Shown: positions 26,175 through 35,435, numbered from the stretch's first letter. The stretch is 64,000 bases of DNA from WGMI01 sp041739275 (GCA_041739275.1 JBGSOF010000027.1:1-64000); one strand, 5' to 3'. Notes: a model not told the origin generated them from the sequence alone. A program made the numbers and translations.

Positions 26175-27149
26175 TCAGCGGTCGCGTTCGACGACATAGT
26201 CGGCCAAAGCCCGAAGTGCCTCTGCGGCAGGATGTTCTCCTTGCATCGCCAAAATTTCAAACGCCTTGGCGCGGTGGGCGTTCATCACTGTTTCGGCATA
26301 GCGCACTCCGCCCGATGAGCGCACAAAATCGAGGACTTCGGCCACTTTTTTGGGGTCGTTCGATTCTTTTTTCACCAAGCGCATCACCCTGCGTTTGTCG
26401 CTGCTCGAGGCATCAGAAAGGGCGCGGATCAAGGGAAGAGTCATTTTCTGTTCCTTGATGTCGATGCCCGTAGGTTTGCCCGTTTTGCTGATGCGCTCGT
26501 AGTCGAACAAATCGTCTTTGATTTGAAAGGCCATTCCCAACTCGTGCCCGAACGATTTCATCAGGTCTATTTGCTCTGCGTCCGCCCCGGCACTCGAAGC
26601 GCCCACGGCACAGCAGGCGGCGATCAAGGAGGCCGTTTTTTGACGGATAATTTCGTAGTAAATCGACTCATCGATGTCGAGTTTCCGCGCTTTTTCTATT
26701 TGTAGAAGCTCGCCTTCAGACATTTCGCGTACGGCGTCGCTCACCAATTCGAGTGTTTTGAATTCCCCGGCTCCGGTCACGAGCAATTGTCCTTTGGCCA
26801 AGAGGTAATCGCCGACCAAAACAGATATTTTATTCTTCCAGAGTGCGTTGAGGCTCAAAAAGCCCCGGCGGTAGTAGGAGTCGTCCACGACGTCGTCGTG
26901 CACCAAAGTGGCCGTGTGGATCATTTCGATAAAAGAAGCTCCTCGATGTGTGGCTTCAGAAATCTCTCCGTGGAGCTTTGCACTCAAAAAGACCAGCATC
27001 GGCCTGAGCTGTTTGCCTTTGCGACGGACCAAATAGTGAGTGATCCGATCAAGCAAAGGAACCTTGCTCGCCAAGGCCTTTCGAAAGATCTGTTCGAACT
27101 CGGCCATTTCGGCCGCAATCGGTTGTTGTATGCGCTTGAGAGTGTCCAA
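26175..27149 (-). CDS. ispB: Polyprenyl (octaprenyl-type) diphosphate synthase
   Basis: 324 aa, full-length trans-prenyltransferase. First Asp-rich motif is LVHDDVVDDSYYRRG near residue 87, second is FQIKDDLFDYE near 215; KGKQLRPMLV is the substrate-binding Lys/Arg segment. It builds the long isoprenoid chain of menaquinone. The small residues before the first motif fit a long-chain product, but chain length is inferred. It is transcribed in the same direction as dnaG, 18 bases upstream of it. Confidence 0.9.
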   Translation of the reverse strand: MDTLKRIQQPIAAEMAEFEQIFRKALASKVPLLDRITHYLVRRKGKQLRPMLVFLSAKLHGEISEATHRGASFIEMIHTATLVHDDVVDDSYYRRGFLSLNALWKNKISVLVGDYLLAKGQLLVTGAGEFKTLELVSDAVREMSEGELLQIEKARKLDIDESIYYEIIRQKTASLIAACCAVGASSAGADAEQIDLMKSFGHELGMAFQIKDDLFDYERISKTGKPTGIDIKEQKMTLPLIRALSDASSSDKRRVMRLVKKESNDPKKVAEVLDFVRSSGGVRYAETVMNAHRAKAFEILAMQGEHPAAEALRALADYVVERDR

Positions 27150-27409
27150 GAGTGGCGAAGAGCGAAAGTAAGACCCAGAAGGCGAGCGAGCGGTTTAAGC
27201 AGTCTGCTGTCAAAACAATTGCTTGAAACGAGAACGCTTCCTGGCTTAAAGCTCATAACGTCCATTGAATCTCCGGAGAAAATAGTTTGTTCTCTGCAGG
27301 CCGAATCTCAAGCTGCGTTTTAGTTTTACTCCGAACCAAGGCTTTTTTCGCAAAGCTTAGTCGATGGGCCAAGCGATTATTTGTCTCGGCACTGGAAAGG
27401 ATAAATAAA
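27150..27409. other. 260-bp divergent intergenic region
   Basis: Separates the minus-strand prenyl synthase from the plus-strand channel operon, so it must hold both promoters. No exact TAnnTTTG box is clear on the plus strand. An in-frame upstream extension of the channel ORF to 27287 exists but is basic and unlike channel N-termini, so it was not used. Confidence 0.4.
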
Positions 27410-28081
27410 ATGAAAATAAATTCTTTCTTAAACAGTCGCAAGTACGAACTGCTTTTGATTGCTTTAGTGCAACATTTATTCATTGGAATTATCGTCAACG
27501 ATATGCCTTTTTATACGAAAGTGCTCTGGCCGGTGAACATGATTATCCTAGGGCTGGCAAGCATCGGCGTATTCATTGAGAAGGGAAAGTTCAAAAATGC
27601 AATTAAGAATTTTCTCACCCTTGTAGTGATCGCTTTCCCCATCCTCCTCCCCTTCTTTAAAGATGTTCCCGAGTTTATGTCTATGCTCAACCTGAGTTAT
27701 GTCCTCTTCTTTTCCTTTATTTTCTTGGAGGTTTTTCAGTTCCTATTAAAGCCAAATTATATTGACAAAGACCTCATTTCGGCGGCGGCCTGTGGCCTGT
27801 TGCTCTTGATCGAGACTTTTGTTTTTCTATTTCAAATATGGGTTTATTCCGACCCGAATTCTTTCAAGGGAATTGACTACACCAGCCCGGCGCATACGTT
27901 CATCGACCTGGTATACTATTGTTCGATTACCATGACCACCATAGGCTACGGAGATATCACTCCAAATGCACACTACACCAAGCTGGCTGCTTCGCTGATC
28001 GGAATTGCCGGATAGTTTTATTCAGTCGTCTTGGTCGGAATTTTAATTAGCAAGTTTACAAATCGCCAAAATTCAGTCTAA
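27410..28081 (+). pseudogene. Six-helix K+ channel interrupted by one in-frame TAG
   Basis: 223 codons with a TAG at codon 202 (28013-28015). Six hydrophobic helices are visible; the pore loop before the last helix holds the K+ filter TIGYGD. The frame reads SLIGIAG-stop-FYSVVLVGILISKF, so the stop falls in the middle of the inner pore helix where homologues usually have Gln; CAG to TAG is a single transition. The natural stop (28079-28081) abuts the next gene's ATG, which shows the original gene ended there. Without readthrough the product lacks half the pore helix. An Ion_trans_2-type channel at the inner membrane, without the charged S4 of voltage sensors. Confidence 0.8.
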
Positions 28082-29068
28082 ATGCACACGGGCAGACACT
28101 ACAAACTGACAGAATTTTTGCTTTGGACGCGCAGAGACATCTACGTCTTGCTTTTGCTGGCCACAGTTCCCACTATTTTATACCAAATATTCGAGCTAAA
28201 ATGGATTGCGATTCCATGGGTTCCGGTGGCTTTGGTGGGTACAGCCGCGGCCTTCGTGGTGGGGTTTAAAAACACCCAGACCTACAACCGACTCTGGGAA
28301 GCCCGTCAGATTTGGGGAGGCATCGTGAATTCGAGCCGAAGCTGGGGAATCATGAGTCGCGATTTTGTGCAATCAGACAAAGCCGAGATCCGGACCTTGA
28401 TCGAAAGACATTGCGCGTGGCTTACCGCCCTTCGGTTTCAATTGAGAAAACCCCAATCTTGGGAAAACTCCGGCAAGAAGTACAATCTTGAATACCGAAG
28501 CTATTTCAAGGTTCCCGAGTGGGAAGAGAAGCTCGAAGACGCACTTTTGGGATACCTTTCTCAAGAAGAATACGAATACGTTCTTGGCAAAAAGAACCGA
28601 GCCACGCACATCATCGCATTACAATCGAAGCATCTCAAAACGCTCAAATTGCAAGGCAAATTAGACCCGTTCGAATACGTCGCCATGGAAAAGCTCTTGA
28701 CTTAATTATACGACCACCAAGGCAAATGCGAACGGATAAAAAACTTTCCCTACCCCAGACAATTTGCAAGTATTAATTTATTTTTTGTGTGGTTATTGGT
28801 TTGGCTATTGCCCTATGGAATGTTGCACGAATTTCAAAAACTTGGCGAACATTTTGTGTGGCTCACCATCCCGTTTTCAGTCATTGTTTCGTGGGTTTTC
28901 ACGTCTATGGAAAAAGTCGGCGAAGCCACCGAAAATCCCTTTGAAGGAGGGGCAAACGATATTCCGATGGCCGCTTTGAGCCGCACCATCGAGATCGACT
29001 TGAGAGAGATGATCGACGACGATAAAGTCCTTGAACCCATGGCGTCTGTAAACAATATTTTAATGTAA
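28082..29068 (+). pseudogene. Bestrophin-family channel interrupted by one in-frame TAA
   Basis: 328 codons with TAA at codon 208 (28703-28705). The first part has GFKNTQTYNRLWEARQIWGG, the bestrophin/UPF0187 signature. After the stop the same frame continues LYDHQGKCERIKNFPYPRQF, then VWLLPYGMLHEF, and ENPFEGGANDIPM followed by RTIEIDLREM, the conserved C-terminal bestrophin motifs. The stop stands where CAA (Gln) would fit, again one C-to-T change. Bestrophins are pentameric anion or cation channels, some conducting bicarbonate. It starts directly after the channel's second stop and lies 19 bases before the LCIB gene. Unless read through it cannot form the pore. Confidence 0.85.
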
Positions 29069-29087
29069 CTCCCAACAAAACCACCCC

Positions 29088-29840
29088 ATGAAAAAGAGAG
29101 AAAAATTGGCCGTTATTCGCAAGTGGTATCCTAGAGCAGTGACCACCATCGACAGCGTCAATAAGATCATTGACTTTGTCGAGGGCGAGTTAGACCTCGA
29201 ACCGCGTAAAATCATGCTAGCCGACAGCGTGTGCAGCGACGACGTAAACAGCATTCAATACCCTTCAAGAACTCAAGAGTTTCTCGGCCCTTTTAAAATG
29301 GGGGGCTTAGACGGATTTCCATTTACGGGCTTGACCGGCATGGGCGCGTTTGCGAGCCACGTTCCCGACGAAGGCGCGGTTTTTATCTATTACGGCCCTC
29401 ATATTGGAATCACCAAAGACGGAATACTCGGAGAAATCCACCGAATCGGCCAAAACAAAAACAGCAGTTGTTGCGGAGCGGCCAAAGGAGCCCTCAACAA
29501 ATTGATCAACCATCAAATTGTCGAAGGAAAAATTACGGAGCTCGACTATCAGATGAATACAATTGAACAGATCATGTTCAAAGAAAAAGATCGAATTCTA
29601 GGCGCCGAAGTCCCCCTATTTGAGGCCACAGAGGTGATTTATGAAGCCATTGACCGTCGGATCAACGAATTGGTCGAGCAGACAAACTATAAGTGCATGT
29701 TTGTCATTTTAGTTGGTGCAATTTTGATCAACAGCGACAGCGATTTGGGTTCCTTTACGGAAATCAGGCGTTTTGACGTCATCGATTCCGCGTCGAATTC
29801 CAGGCAGAACCGTCTCGAGCGATTTGACTTGGTCCATTAA
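29088..29840 (+). CDS. LCIB/LCIC-type beta-carbonic anhydrase
   Basis: 250 aa, cytosolic. The layout matches limiting-CO2-inducible protein B: first zinc Cys in ADSVCSDDVN (with the Asp of the Asp/Arg pair), GGLDGFPFTGLTGMGAFASH, zinc His in YYGPHIGI, and zinc Cys in NKNSSCCGAAKGAL. From memory, algal LCIB has CRDE, FPHIAI and CACGAL at the same places. Such proteins interconvert CO2 and bicarbonate, and in green algae work beside bestrophin bicarbonate channels. Here a bestrophin gene lies 19 bases upstream and a Na+/H+ antiporter downstream. Activity is inferred; all three metal ligands are present. No interruption is seen in this gene. Confidence 0.85.
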   Translation: MKKREKLAVIRKWYPRAVTTIDSVNKIIDFVEGELDLEPRKIMLADSVCSDDVNSIQYPSRTQEFLGPFKMGGLDGFPFTGLTGMGAFASHVPDEGAVFIYYGPHIGITKDGILGEIHRIGQNKNSSCCGAAKGALNKLINHQIVEGKITELDYQMNTIEQIMFKEKDRILGAEVPLFEATEVIYEAIDRRINELVEQTNYKCMFVILVGAILINSDSDLGSFTEIRRFDVIDSASNSRQNRLERFDLVH

Positions 29841-29985
29841 ATCGGTCGGTGCGCGCATCGGATGATGTAAAAAAGCGTCACCCGATTGGGGTCGTCAGAA
29901 ATTCTGCAAAGCGTACTTTAACCCCCGAGCCTCTTCCCTATTATTTCGATAGGTTAAAAACCTCTCGAAACTTAGATATCGTCCT

Positions 29986-31161
29986 ATGACCAGACTCAGC
30001 CGGGTATTTGTCGACTTTCTGCACAGCGAAAAACTCGGCGGCGTCGTTTTGGTGGCTTGTACGCTGATCTCCATAACACTAGCCAACTCCGCGTTTAAAG
30101 ACACATACGAGCAACTGTGGCATTTCCCCATTTTCGGCGAAAGCCTCTTGCACCTTATCAACGACGGCTTAATGACCGTCTTCTTCTTGTTGATCGGTCT
30201 TGAACTAGAGCGAGAAATCTACATCGGCGAACTGTCGAGCATTCAAAACTCCGCCCTGCCCATTTTTGCGGCCATCGGCGGCATGGCCGTCCCCGCCTTG
30301 ATCTATTATGTCGTCACCAGAGGCACCGAAGCCCAAGCGGGTATAGGAATTCCGATGGCCACAGACATCGCCTTTGCGCTGGGGGCCTTGTCTTTGCTGG
30401 GAAAGCGGGTTCCGGCTTCGCTCAAAGTATTTCTCACGGCCATGGCGGTGATCGACGACCTCGGAGCCATCTTGGTGATTGCCGTGTTTTACACAGATCA
30501 AATCGCCTTGCTCGAACTGGGATACGCGCTCGGACTCTTCGCCTTTATGTTGATTTTGAATCGATTAAAAATTCATCGCCTATGGCCCTATTTTATTCTG
30601 GGCCTGGCGATGTGGTACTTTATGAAGGAATCGGGCGTGCATGCCACCGTTTCAGGGGTGATGCTCGCCTTTGCCATTCCATTCGGGAACGGTAAGAAAT
30701 CTTCTCCGTCGTATGGGCTTCAGCTCAAGCTGCACTTTCCCGTGGCACTCGTCGTCTTGCCGCTTTTTGCCCTCGCGAACACCGCCGTTCAATTTGAATC
30801 AGGCTGGCCCATGAATTTGGTACAGGCCGGCAGTTTGGGGATTATTCTCGGCCTTGCCATCGGCAAACCGTTGGGCATCGCGAGCTTTTCGTACATCGCT
30901 TGGCGGCTCAAACTCTGTCAGCTTCCCGAGGATCTCAAATGGCCCGACATCGTCGCCACGGGTTTTCTCGGCGGCATCGGCTTCACCATGTCCATTTTTA
31001 TCACCCTGATCGCCTTCAAAGAAATCGAACTGGTCAATCAGGCCAAAATCGCCATCCTCGTTGCCTCAGTACTCTCCATGGCGGTGGGGATTTTATGGCT
31101 ACACCTGCGCTTGCGCACAGAAATCTCCGATTCTGAAGAGCTGCTCGAAGACGAAGATTGA
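29986..31161 (+). CDS. nhaA: Na+/H+ antiporter NhaA
   Basis: 391 aa, about twelve membrane helices. Signature segments: FFLLIGLELEREIYIGEL, GMAVPALIYY, ATDIAFALGALSLLG and the twin-Asp ion site AVIDDLGAILVIAVFY; the C-terminal part has GFLGGIGFTMSIFITLIAF. It exchanges protons for sodium to control internal pH and Na+. It follows the carbonic anhydrase gene by 145 bases in the same direction, and a role in balancing protons made by CO2 hydration is a reasonable inference. Confidence 0.95.
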   Translation: MTRLSRVFVDFLHSEKLGGVVLVACTLISITLANSAFKDTYEQLWHFPIFGESLLHLINDGLMTVFFLLIGLELEREIYIGELSSIQNSALPIFAAIGGMAVPALIYYVVTRGTEAQAGIGIPMATDIAFALGALSLLGKRVPASLKVFLTAMAVIDDLGAILVIAVFYTDQIALLELGYALGLFAFMLILNRLKIHRLWPYFILGLAMWYFMKESGVHATVSGVMLAFAIPFGNGKKSSPSYGLQLKLHFPVALVVLPLFALANTAVQFESGWPMNLVQAGSLGIILGLAIGKPLGIASFSYIAWRLKLCQLPEDLKWPDIVATGFLGGIGFTMSIFITLIAFKEIELVNQAKIAILVASVLSMAVGILWLHLRLRTEISDSEELLEDED

Positions 31162-31209
31162 CCAACAGTTGTCTCGCCGCGAATCTATGCGCGTGGGAGC
31201 ATCGACCGA

Positions 31210-33009
31210 CTAGGCTCCTCCTCGGCGCTTGCGTTCGTTCTCGTCGAGGTAAATCTTGCGAAGTCGGATGCTGAGTGGGGTGCATTCCACGTATTCGTCG
31301 CCCTGAATGTATTCGAGCGCTTCTTCGAGCGAAAACTTGCGCGCCGGGGCGATGCGCATTTTTTCGTCCGAACCCGATGCCCGCATATTGGTGAGCTTTT
31401 TTTCGCGGGTCACGTTGATGACCATATCGCCCGCCCGGTTGTTTTCTCCAATCACCTGGCCGCCATAGATCTCGTCCATAGGGTCGACGAAAAAGAAGCC
31501 GCGGTCTTGTAAACGGTCGATGGAATACGCAATGGCTTTGCCCTTTTCCATGGAAATGAGCGAGCCGTTCTGACGACCCGGAATCTCGCCTTTGAAGGGT
31601 TCAAAACCGATAAATCGATGGCTCATGATCGCCTCTCCCGCAGTGGCTGTCAACAAATTGTTTCTCAATCCAATCAAACCCCTCGAAGGAATTTTAAATT
31701 CGAGAATCATGCGGTCGAGCTTGGGCGTCATGCTCAAGAGTTCGCCCTTTCGCAGCGTGACCATTTCAATGGCCTTGCCATTGACGGCCTCGGGTAAATC
31801 GATCGTCAATTCTTCGATCGGCTCGCATTGCTGCCCGTCAATTTCTTTTAGAATAACCTGAGGTTGACCAATCTGGAGTTCATAACCCTCGCGCTTCATG
31901 GTTTCAATCAAAACCGAGAGGTGCAAAACCCCACGTCCATAGACCCGAAAGGCATCGGCTGTTTCGGTTTGCTCCACGCGCAGGGCGAGGTTCTTCTCGG
32001 TTTCTTTTTCAAGGCGTTCGCGCAAATGCCTCGATGTCACAAATTTACCTTCTTTACCAAAGAAAGGCGAATCGTTGATGGTAAACAGCATGCTCATGGT
32101 CGGTTCGTCGACCGCGATGGGGGTGAGCCCCTCGGGATGGTTGACATCGGTGAGCGTATCTCCGATTTCAAAACCTTCAATACCTGCCACAGCGCACAAA
32201 TCGCCCGCTTCTATTCGCTCGGTTTTGACCTTGCCAAGACCTTCGAAGGCGTAGAGATCGCGGATGCGGCTCTTTACGACCGAACCGTCGCGCTTGACCA
32301 GCGCAACAGGCATACCCTCGGTCAACACGCCCCTGCTCAAACGGCCAATAGCGATTCGGCCTGTGTAGTTTGAATAGTCTAAAGAGGTGATCATCATCTG
32401 GGCGGGACCCTCAAAAACCTTGGGCTCGGGGATGTGCTCCAAAACGATGTCCAGCAAATGAGAGATGTCTTCGGTTTGAACCTTCCAGTCGTGGCTCATC
32501 CAATTGTGCTTGGCCGAACCGTAGGCGGTCGGGAAATTGAGCTGATCTTCGGTGGCATCAAGCGAAAACATCAAGTCGAACACCTTTTCGTGGGCGCTCT
32601 CGGGGTCGCAGTTGGGCTTGTCGACTTTGTTGACGACCACAATCGGCTTGAGCCCGAGCTGAAGTGCCTTCTGGAGCACAAAGCGCGTTTGAGGCATCGG
32701 CCCCTCAAATGCATCCACCAAAAGGAGTACTCCGTCGGCCATATTCAACACCCGCTCGACTTCTCCGCCAAAATCGGCGTGACCGGGGGTGTCGATAATG
32801 TTGATTTTATGATTCTTATACCGAACCGAAACGTTTTTCGACAAAATGGTGATTCCCCGCTCGCGCTCGAGATCGTTGTTGTCCAAAATCAATTCGCCCG
32901 TGAGTTGGTTCTCGCGGAAAAGCTGGCAGAAGTGAAGGATTTTATCGACCAGAGTTGTTTTTCCGTGGTCGACGTGCGCGATAATGGCGATGTTGCGAAG
33001 CGCTTGCAT
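31210..33009 (-). CDS. typA: Translational GTPase TypA/BipA
   Basis: 599 aa. G domain has IAHVDHGKTTLVDKIL (P-loop), RGITI, DTPGHADFGGEVERVL and NKVDKPNC, followed by EF-G-like beta-barrel domain, domain III and V (GRGVLHLSVLIETMKREG) and the BipA-specific C-terminal domain (RIAPARKFSLEEALEY). It binds the 70S ribosome and aids assembly and stress adaptation. Length and domain order are standard. It stands alone on the minus strand. Confidence 0.95.
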   Translation of the reverse strand: MQALRNIAIIAHVDHGKTTLVDKILHFCQLFRENQLTGELILDNNDLERERGITILSKNVSVRYKNHKINIIDTPGHADFGGEVERVLNMADGVLLLVDAFEGPMPQTRFVLQKALQLGLKPIVVVNKVDKPNCDPESAHEKVFDLMFSLDATEDQLNFPTAYGSAKHNWMSHDWKVQTEDISHLLDIVLEHIPEPKVFEGPAQMMITSLDYSNYTGRIAIGRLSRGVLTEGMPVALVKRDGSVVKSRIRDLYAFEGLGKVKTERIEAGDLCAVAGIEGFEIGDTLTDVNHPEGLTPIAVDEPTMSMLFTINDSPFFGKEGKFVTSRHLRERLEKETEKNLALRVEQTETADAFRVYGRGVLHLSVLIETMKREGYELQIGQPQVILKEIDGQQCEPIEELTIDLPEAVNGKAIEMVTLRKGELLSMTPKLDRMILEFKIPSRGLIGLRNNLLTATAGEAIMSHRFIGFEPFKGEIPGRQNGSLISMEKGKAIAYSIDRLQDRGFFFVDPMDEIYGGQVIGENNRAGDMVINVTREKKLTNMRASGSDEKMRIAPARKFSLEEALEYIQGDEYVECTPLSIRLRKIYLDENERKRRGGA

Positions 33010-33035
33010 ATATGGAGGGGGCTATCGAAAGGCTG

Positions 33036-33043
33036 CAAAGGTA
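33036..33043 (-). promoter_or_regulatory. Candidate -7 box of typA
   Basis: The minus strand reads TACCTTTG followed by CAGC, the common Bacteroidota form of TAnnTTTG, about 27 bases before the typA start. The -33 element is not clear. Confidence 0.55.
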
Positions 33044-33168
33044 GTCTTTGCGCTTGGGGCATTTTAACATCCCTCACTATTTCGATCGAGCCCGAGTCAC
33101 ACTCGCGAAACTCGGCCTTTGGCGACTTCGGTTACCGTACTCCGGATTGCTGAAGTGTACCTTTGAGT

Positions 33169-33537
33169 GTGTTGAAACGCCCCCTTTTTGCCCTGCTTTT
33201 ACTGATCTCGGTCGCCCCGCGTTTTTTGGGAGACAGCATAGCCTTGATCTGGTTTGAGGGAAATCGGGAATACTTCTCCGAAGTGCTGTGCGTCAACCAA
33301 GATCGACCTGAATTGAGCTGCAAGGGGCAGTGCCAGTTGGCGAAGATGCTCAAGGCCCAAGAGGCTCCGGAGGCACCTATCCTGCCCGAAACTCCTGATA
33401 ACCTGCCTTTTGTATTGATTTCAAACCTGGACTTCGGCATTCCCGCGGACGGACGCATCTCGCACAACCCGAGTTGCGATCGCCAAAATCACAGCGAATG
33501 GACGTCGGCTCCCGCCCTTCCCCCACCCCGAGTCTGA
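33169..33537 (+). CDS. Small exported Cys-motif protein of the copper locus
   Basis: 122 aa from GTG 33169; TTG at 33163 or 33172 are equally possible since there is no ATG before the hydrophobic N-terminus. An N-terminal membrane or signal segment (FALLLLISVAPRF) is followed by FEGNREYFSEVLCVNQDRPELSCKGQCQL shown in pieces: YFSEVLC, NQDRPELSCKGQCQL. The three-Cys pattern C-x-N-x-D-x-P-x-x-x-C-x-G-x-C is a recurring Bacteroidota motif and looks metal-binding. It lies 97 bases before mbnP on the same strand, so a copper-related role is inferred. No named family. Confidence 0.6.
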   Translation: MLKRPLFALLLLISVAPRFLGDSIALIWFEGNREYFSEVLCVNQDRPELSCKGQCQLAKMLKAQEAPEAPILPETPDNLPFVLISNLDFGIPADGRISHNPSCDRQNHSEWTSAPALPPPRV

Positions 33538-33634
33538 GAACGCACTTCAAGGTGTTTTAAAAGCCTCCCGCAACGCAAAATTCGCCGGAGCTTTTGAGTT
33601 TTAAGCTTTCTCCATTTCAACAAAAACCTCCCTC

Positions 33635-34402
33635 ATGAACACATTCCTTCGCGGCACACTGGCCGCACTCAGCATCAGCATTTTGTCTCTGTCTTGCGAA
33701 AAAGAAGACAAGGACACCACCCCCAGCCCGACCTACGGCAAAATTGCCCTTGAATTCGAGCATGTCTTTGGCAGCGATGCATTTACCATTCCTTCGGCCG
33801 CTTTTGTAAACGGAAGCGGAGAGACAGTCAATTTCAGCACTTTCAAGTACTACGTCAGCAACGTCAAGCTCATCAAAGCCGACAACAGCGTTTGGAGCGA
33901 AGACGAGAGCTATCACTTGGTGATTGTCGGGGCGAATTCTTCGGTGGAGTTCGAGATCGAAAATGTCCCCACAGGCGACTACAAAGCAGTTGAATTCACC
34001 ATTGGCGTAGACAGCCTGCGGAACGTCAGCGGAGCACAAACAGGTGCTTTGAGCTTGACCAACCAAATGTTCTGGACGTGGAACAGCGGTTATATTTTCT
34101 TAAAAGCCGAAGGTCAAGAAACGGGAGGTCAAGCGTTTACCTACCACATCGGAGGTTTTAGGAACAGCAATGGCACCAATGCCTTGCAGACGATTTCTTC
34201 GGCCTTCGGAGGAACCAACGCCAGCGTTTCGCCCAATGCCACCCCTGTGATTCATTATATGGTGGACGTGGCTGGGTTCTTTGATGGACAGTCGTCTCTC
34301 AGCGTCATGAACACGCCCTCGGTGGTGATGCCCGGAACGATGGCCGTGATGATCTCGCAGAATTATGCCCAAATGTTCTCGTTCGACCACGTACACAACT
34401 AA
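33635..34402 (+). CDS. mbnP: MbnP-family copper-binding lipoprotein
   Basis: 255 aa. Lipoprotein signal with lipobox LSLSC near residue 21. The body matches MbnP: FSTFKYYVSNVKLI, YHLVIVGANSS, ADSLRNVSG-like VDSLRNVSGAQ, the MFWTWNSGYIFLKAEG segment containing two Trp, TYHIGGF, and a terminal FDHVHN. In characterised pairs, MbnH converts an MbnP Trp to kynurenine, creating a copper site. It is immediately followed by an MbnH-type gene (one base gap). Periplasmic or outer-membrane side location. Confidence 0.85.
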   Translation: MNTFLRGTLAALSISILSLSCEKEDKDTTPSPTYGKIALEFEHVFGSDAFTIPSAAFVNGSGETVNFSTFKYYVSNVKLIKADNSVWSEDESYHLVIVGANSSVEFEIENVPTGDYKAVEFTIGVDSLRNVSGAQTGALSLTNQMFWTWNSGYIFLKAEGQETGGQAFTYHIGGFRNSNGTNALQTISSAFGGTNASVSPNATPVIHYMVDVAGFFDGQSSLSVMNTPSVVMPGTMAVMISQNYAQMFSFDHVHN

Positions 34403-34403
34403 A

Positions 34404-35435
34404 ATGAGTCGATCGGGCACCTTTTTGAGGCTGCTGGCGGCCTTACCGGCTCTGCTGATTTTGGGATGCACTCCCGAGTCGGCAGACCGGTCTGAGGCCG
34501 AAGCGGCTTTTCGAATCCCCGCGCATTTTCCGCCTCCGGTCTATGGTTTTGGGGGAAACTCGCCCTCTGCCGAACGCGTGGCACTCGGTCGCAAACTCTT
34601 TTTTGAACGCGAATTGTCGCGAGACGGCACGATTTCTTGCGGCGATTGCCACAAGGCCTATGGTGGCTTTTCAGACCCATATCACGCTCTGAGTCATGGG
34701 GTTGACAATCTTCTGGGCACTCGAAACAGCCCGGCGCTTTCAAACCTCGCCTGGTATCCGCACTTTATGTGGGACGGTGGGGCCGTGCACATCGAGACGA
34801 TGCCTTTGGCTCCGATCACCAACCCGCTCGAAATGGACGAAACCCTGTGGCGGGTGGTCCACAAGCTCAACCACGAGCCGGAGTATCGGCAGATGGCCAA
34901 GGCGGCTTATGGAGAAGACAGCCTTACCGATCAGCGACTCTTGCAGGCACTGGCTCAATACATGGCGGTCTTGATTTCAGACAACAGCCCCTACGACCGC
35001 TTTTACAAAGGAGATCGTTCGGCCTTGACAGCTGCGCAGCAGCAAGGGCTCGAGCTCTTTCGAAGAGACTGCGCTTCGTGCCACGCCGAGCCCTTAACCA
35101 CCGACTTTTCCTTCAAGCGGAATGGATTGCCCGGGCCGGTCACCGACGAAGGACGCAAAATGATCAGTCTTTTGCCCGCCGATCTCGGTCGCTTTAAGGT
35201 TCCGAGCCTGCGCAACGTGGCGCTGAGCCCTCCCTACATGCACGACGGGCGCCTACTGGATTTGTCGGCCGTAATCGAACACTACTCAGGCGCCATTTCC
35301 GAAGCGGCCGATCCTCCCTTGCCCGTGGGGGGATTTGGGTATTCAGAACAAGAAAAGGCGGCGCTCCTCGAGTTTCTCCATGCCTTTACCGACCCCGGAT
35401 TTATCGAAAATGAACTCTTCCATGAGCCGTTTTAA
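34404..35435 (+). CDS. mbnH: MbnH-type di-haem cytochrome c peroxidase family protein
   Basis: 343 aa from ATG 34404, which is followed by a lipoprotein signal (LLILGC). Two c-type haem sites are present: ISCGDCHKAYGGFSD near residue 80 and RDCASCHAEPLTTDFSF near 228. Di-haem peroxidase motifs MFWDG-like HFMWDGGA, LAPITNPLEM and KVPSLRNVALSPPYMHDG are in order. Paired with MbnP it most likely oxidises a partner Trp rather than acting as a simple H2O2 scavenger. It is encoded one base after mbnP; its end overlaps the truncated gene that follows. Confidence 0.88.
   Translation: MSRSGTFLRLLAALPALLILGCTPESADRSEAEAAFRIPAHFPPPVYGFGGNSPSAERVALGRKLFFERELSRDGTISCGDCHKAYGGFSDPYHALSHGVDNLLGTRNSPALSNLAWYPHFMWDGGAVHIETMPLAPITNPLEMDETLWRVVHKLNHEPEYRQMAKAAYGEDSLTDQRLLQALAQYMAVLISDNSPYDRFYKGDRSALTAAQQQGLELFRRDCASCHAEPLTTDFSFKRNGLPGPVTDEGRKMISLLPADLGRFKVPSLRNVALSPPYMHDGRLLDLSAVIEHYSGAISEAADPPLPVGGFGYSEQEKAALLEFLHAFTDPGFIENELFHEPF

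Noticed and set aside
25269..26318. 349-codon plus-strand ORF over dnaG
   Set aside because: Opposes clear DnaG motifs on the minus strand; no domain is visible in it.
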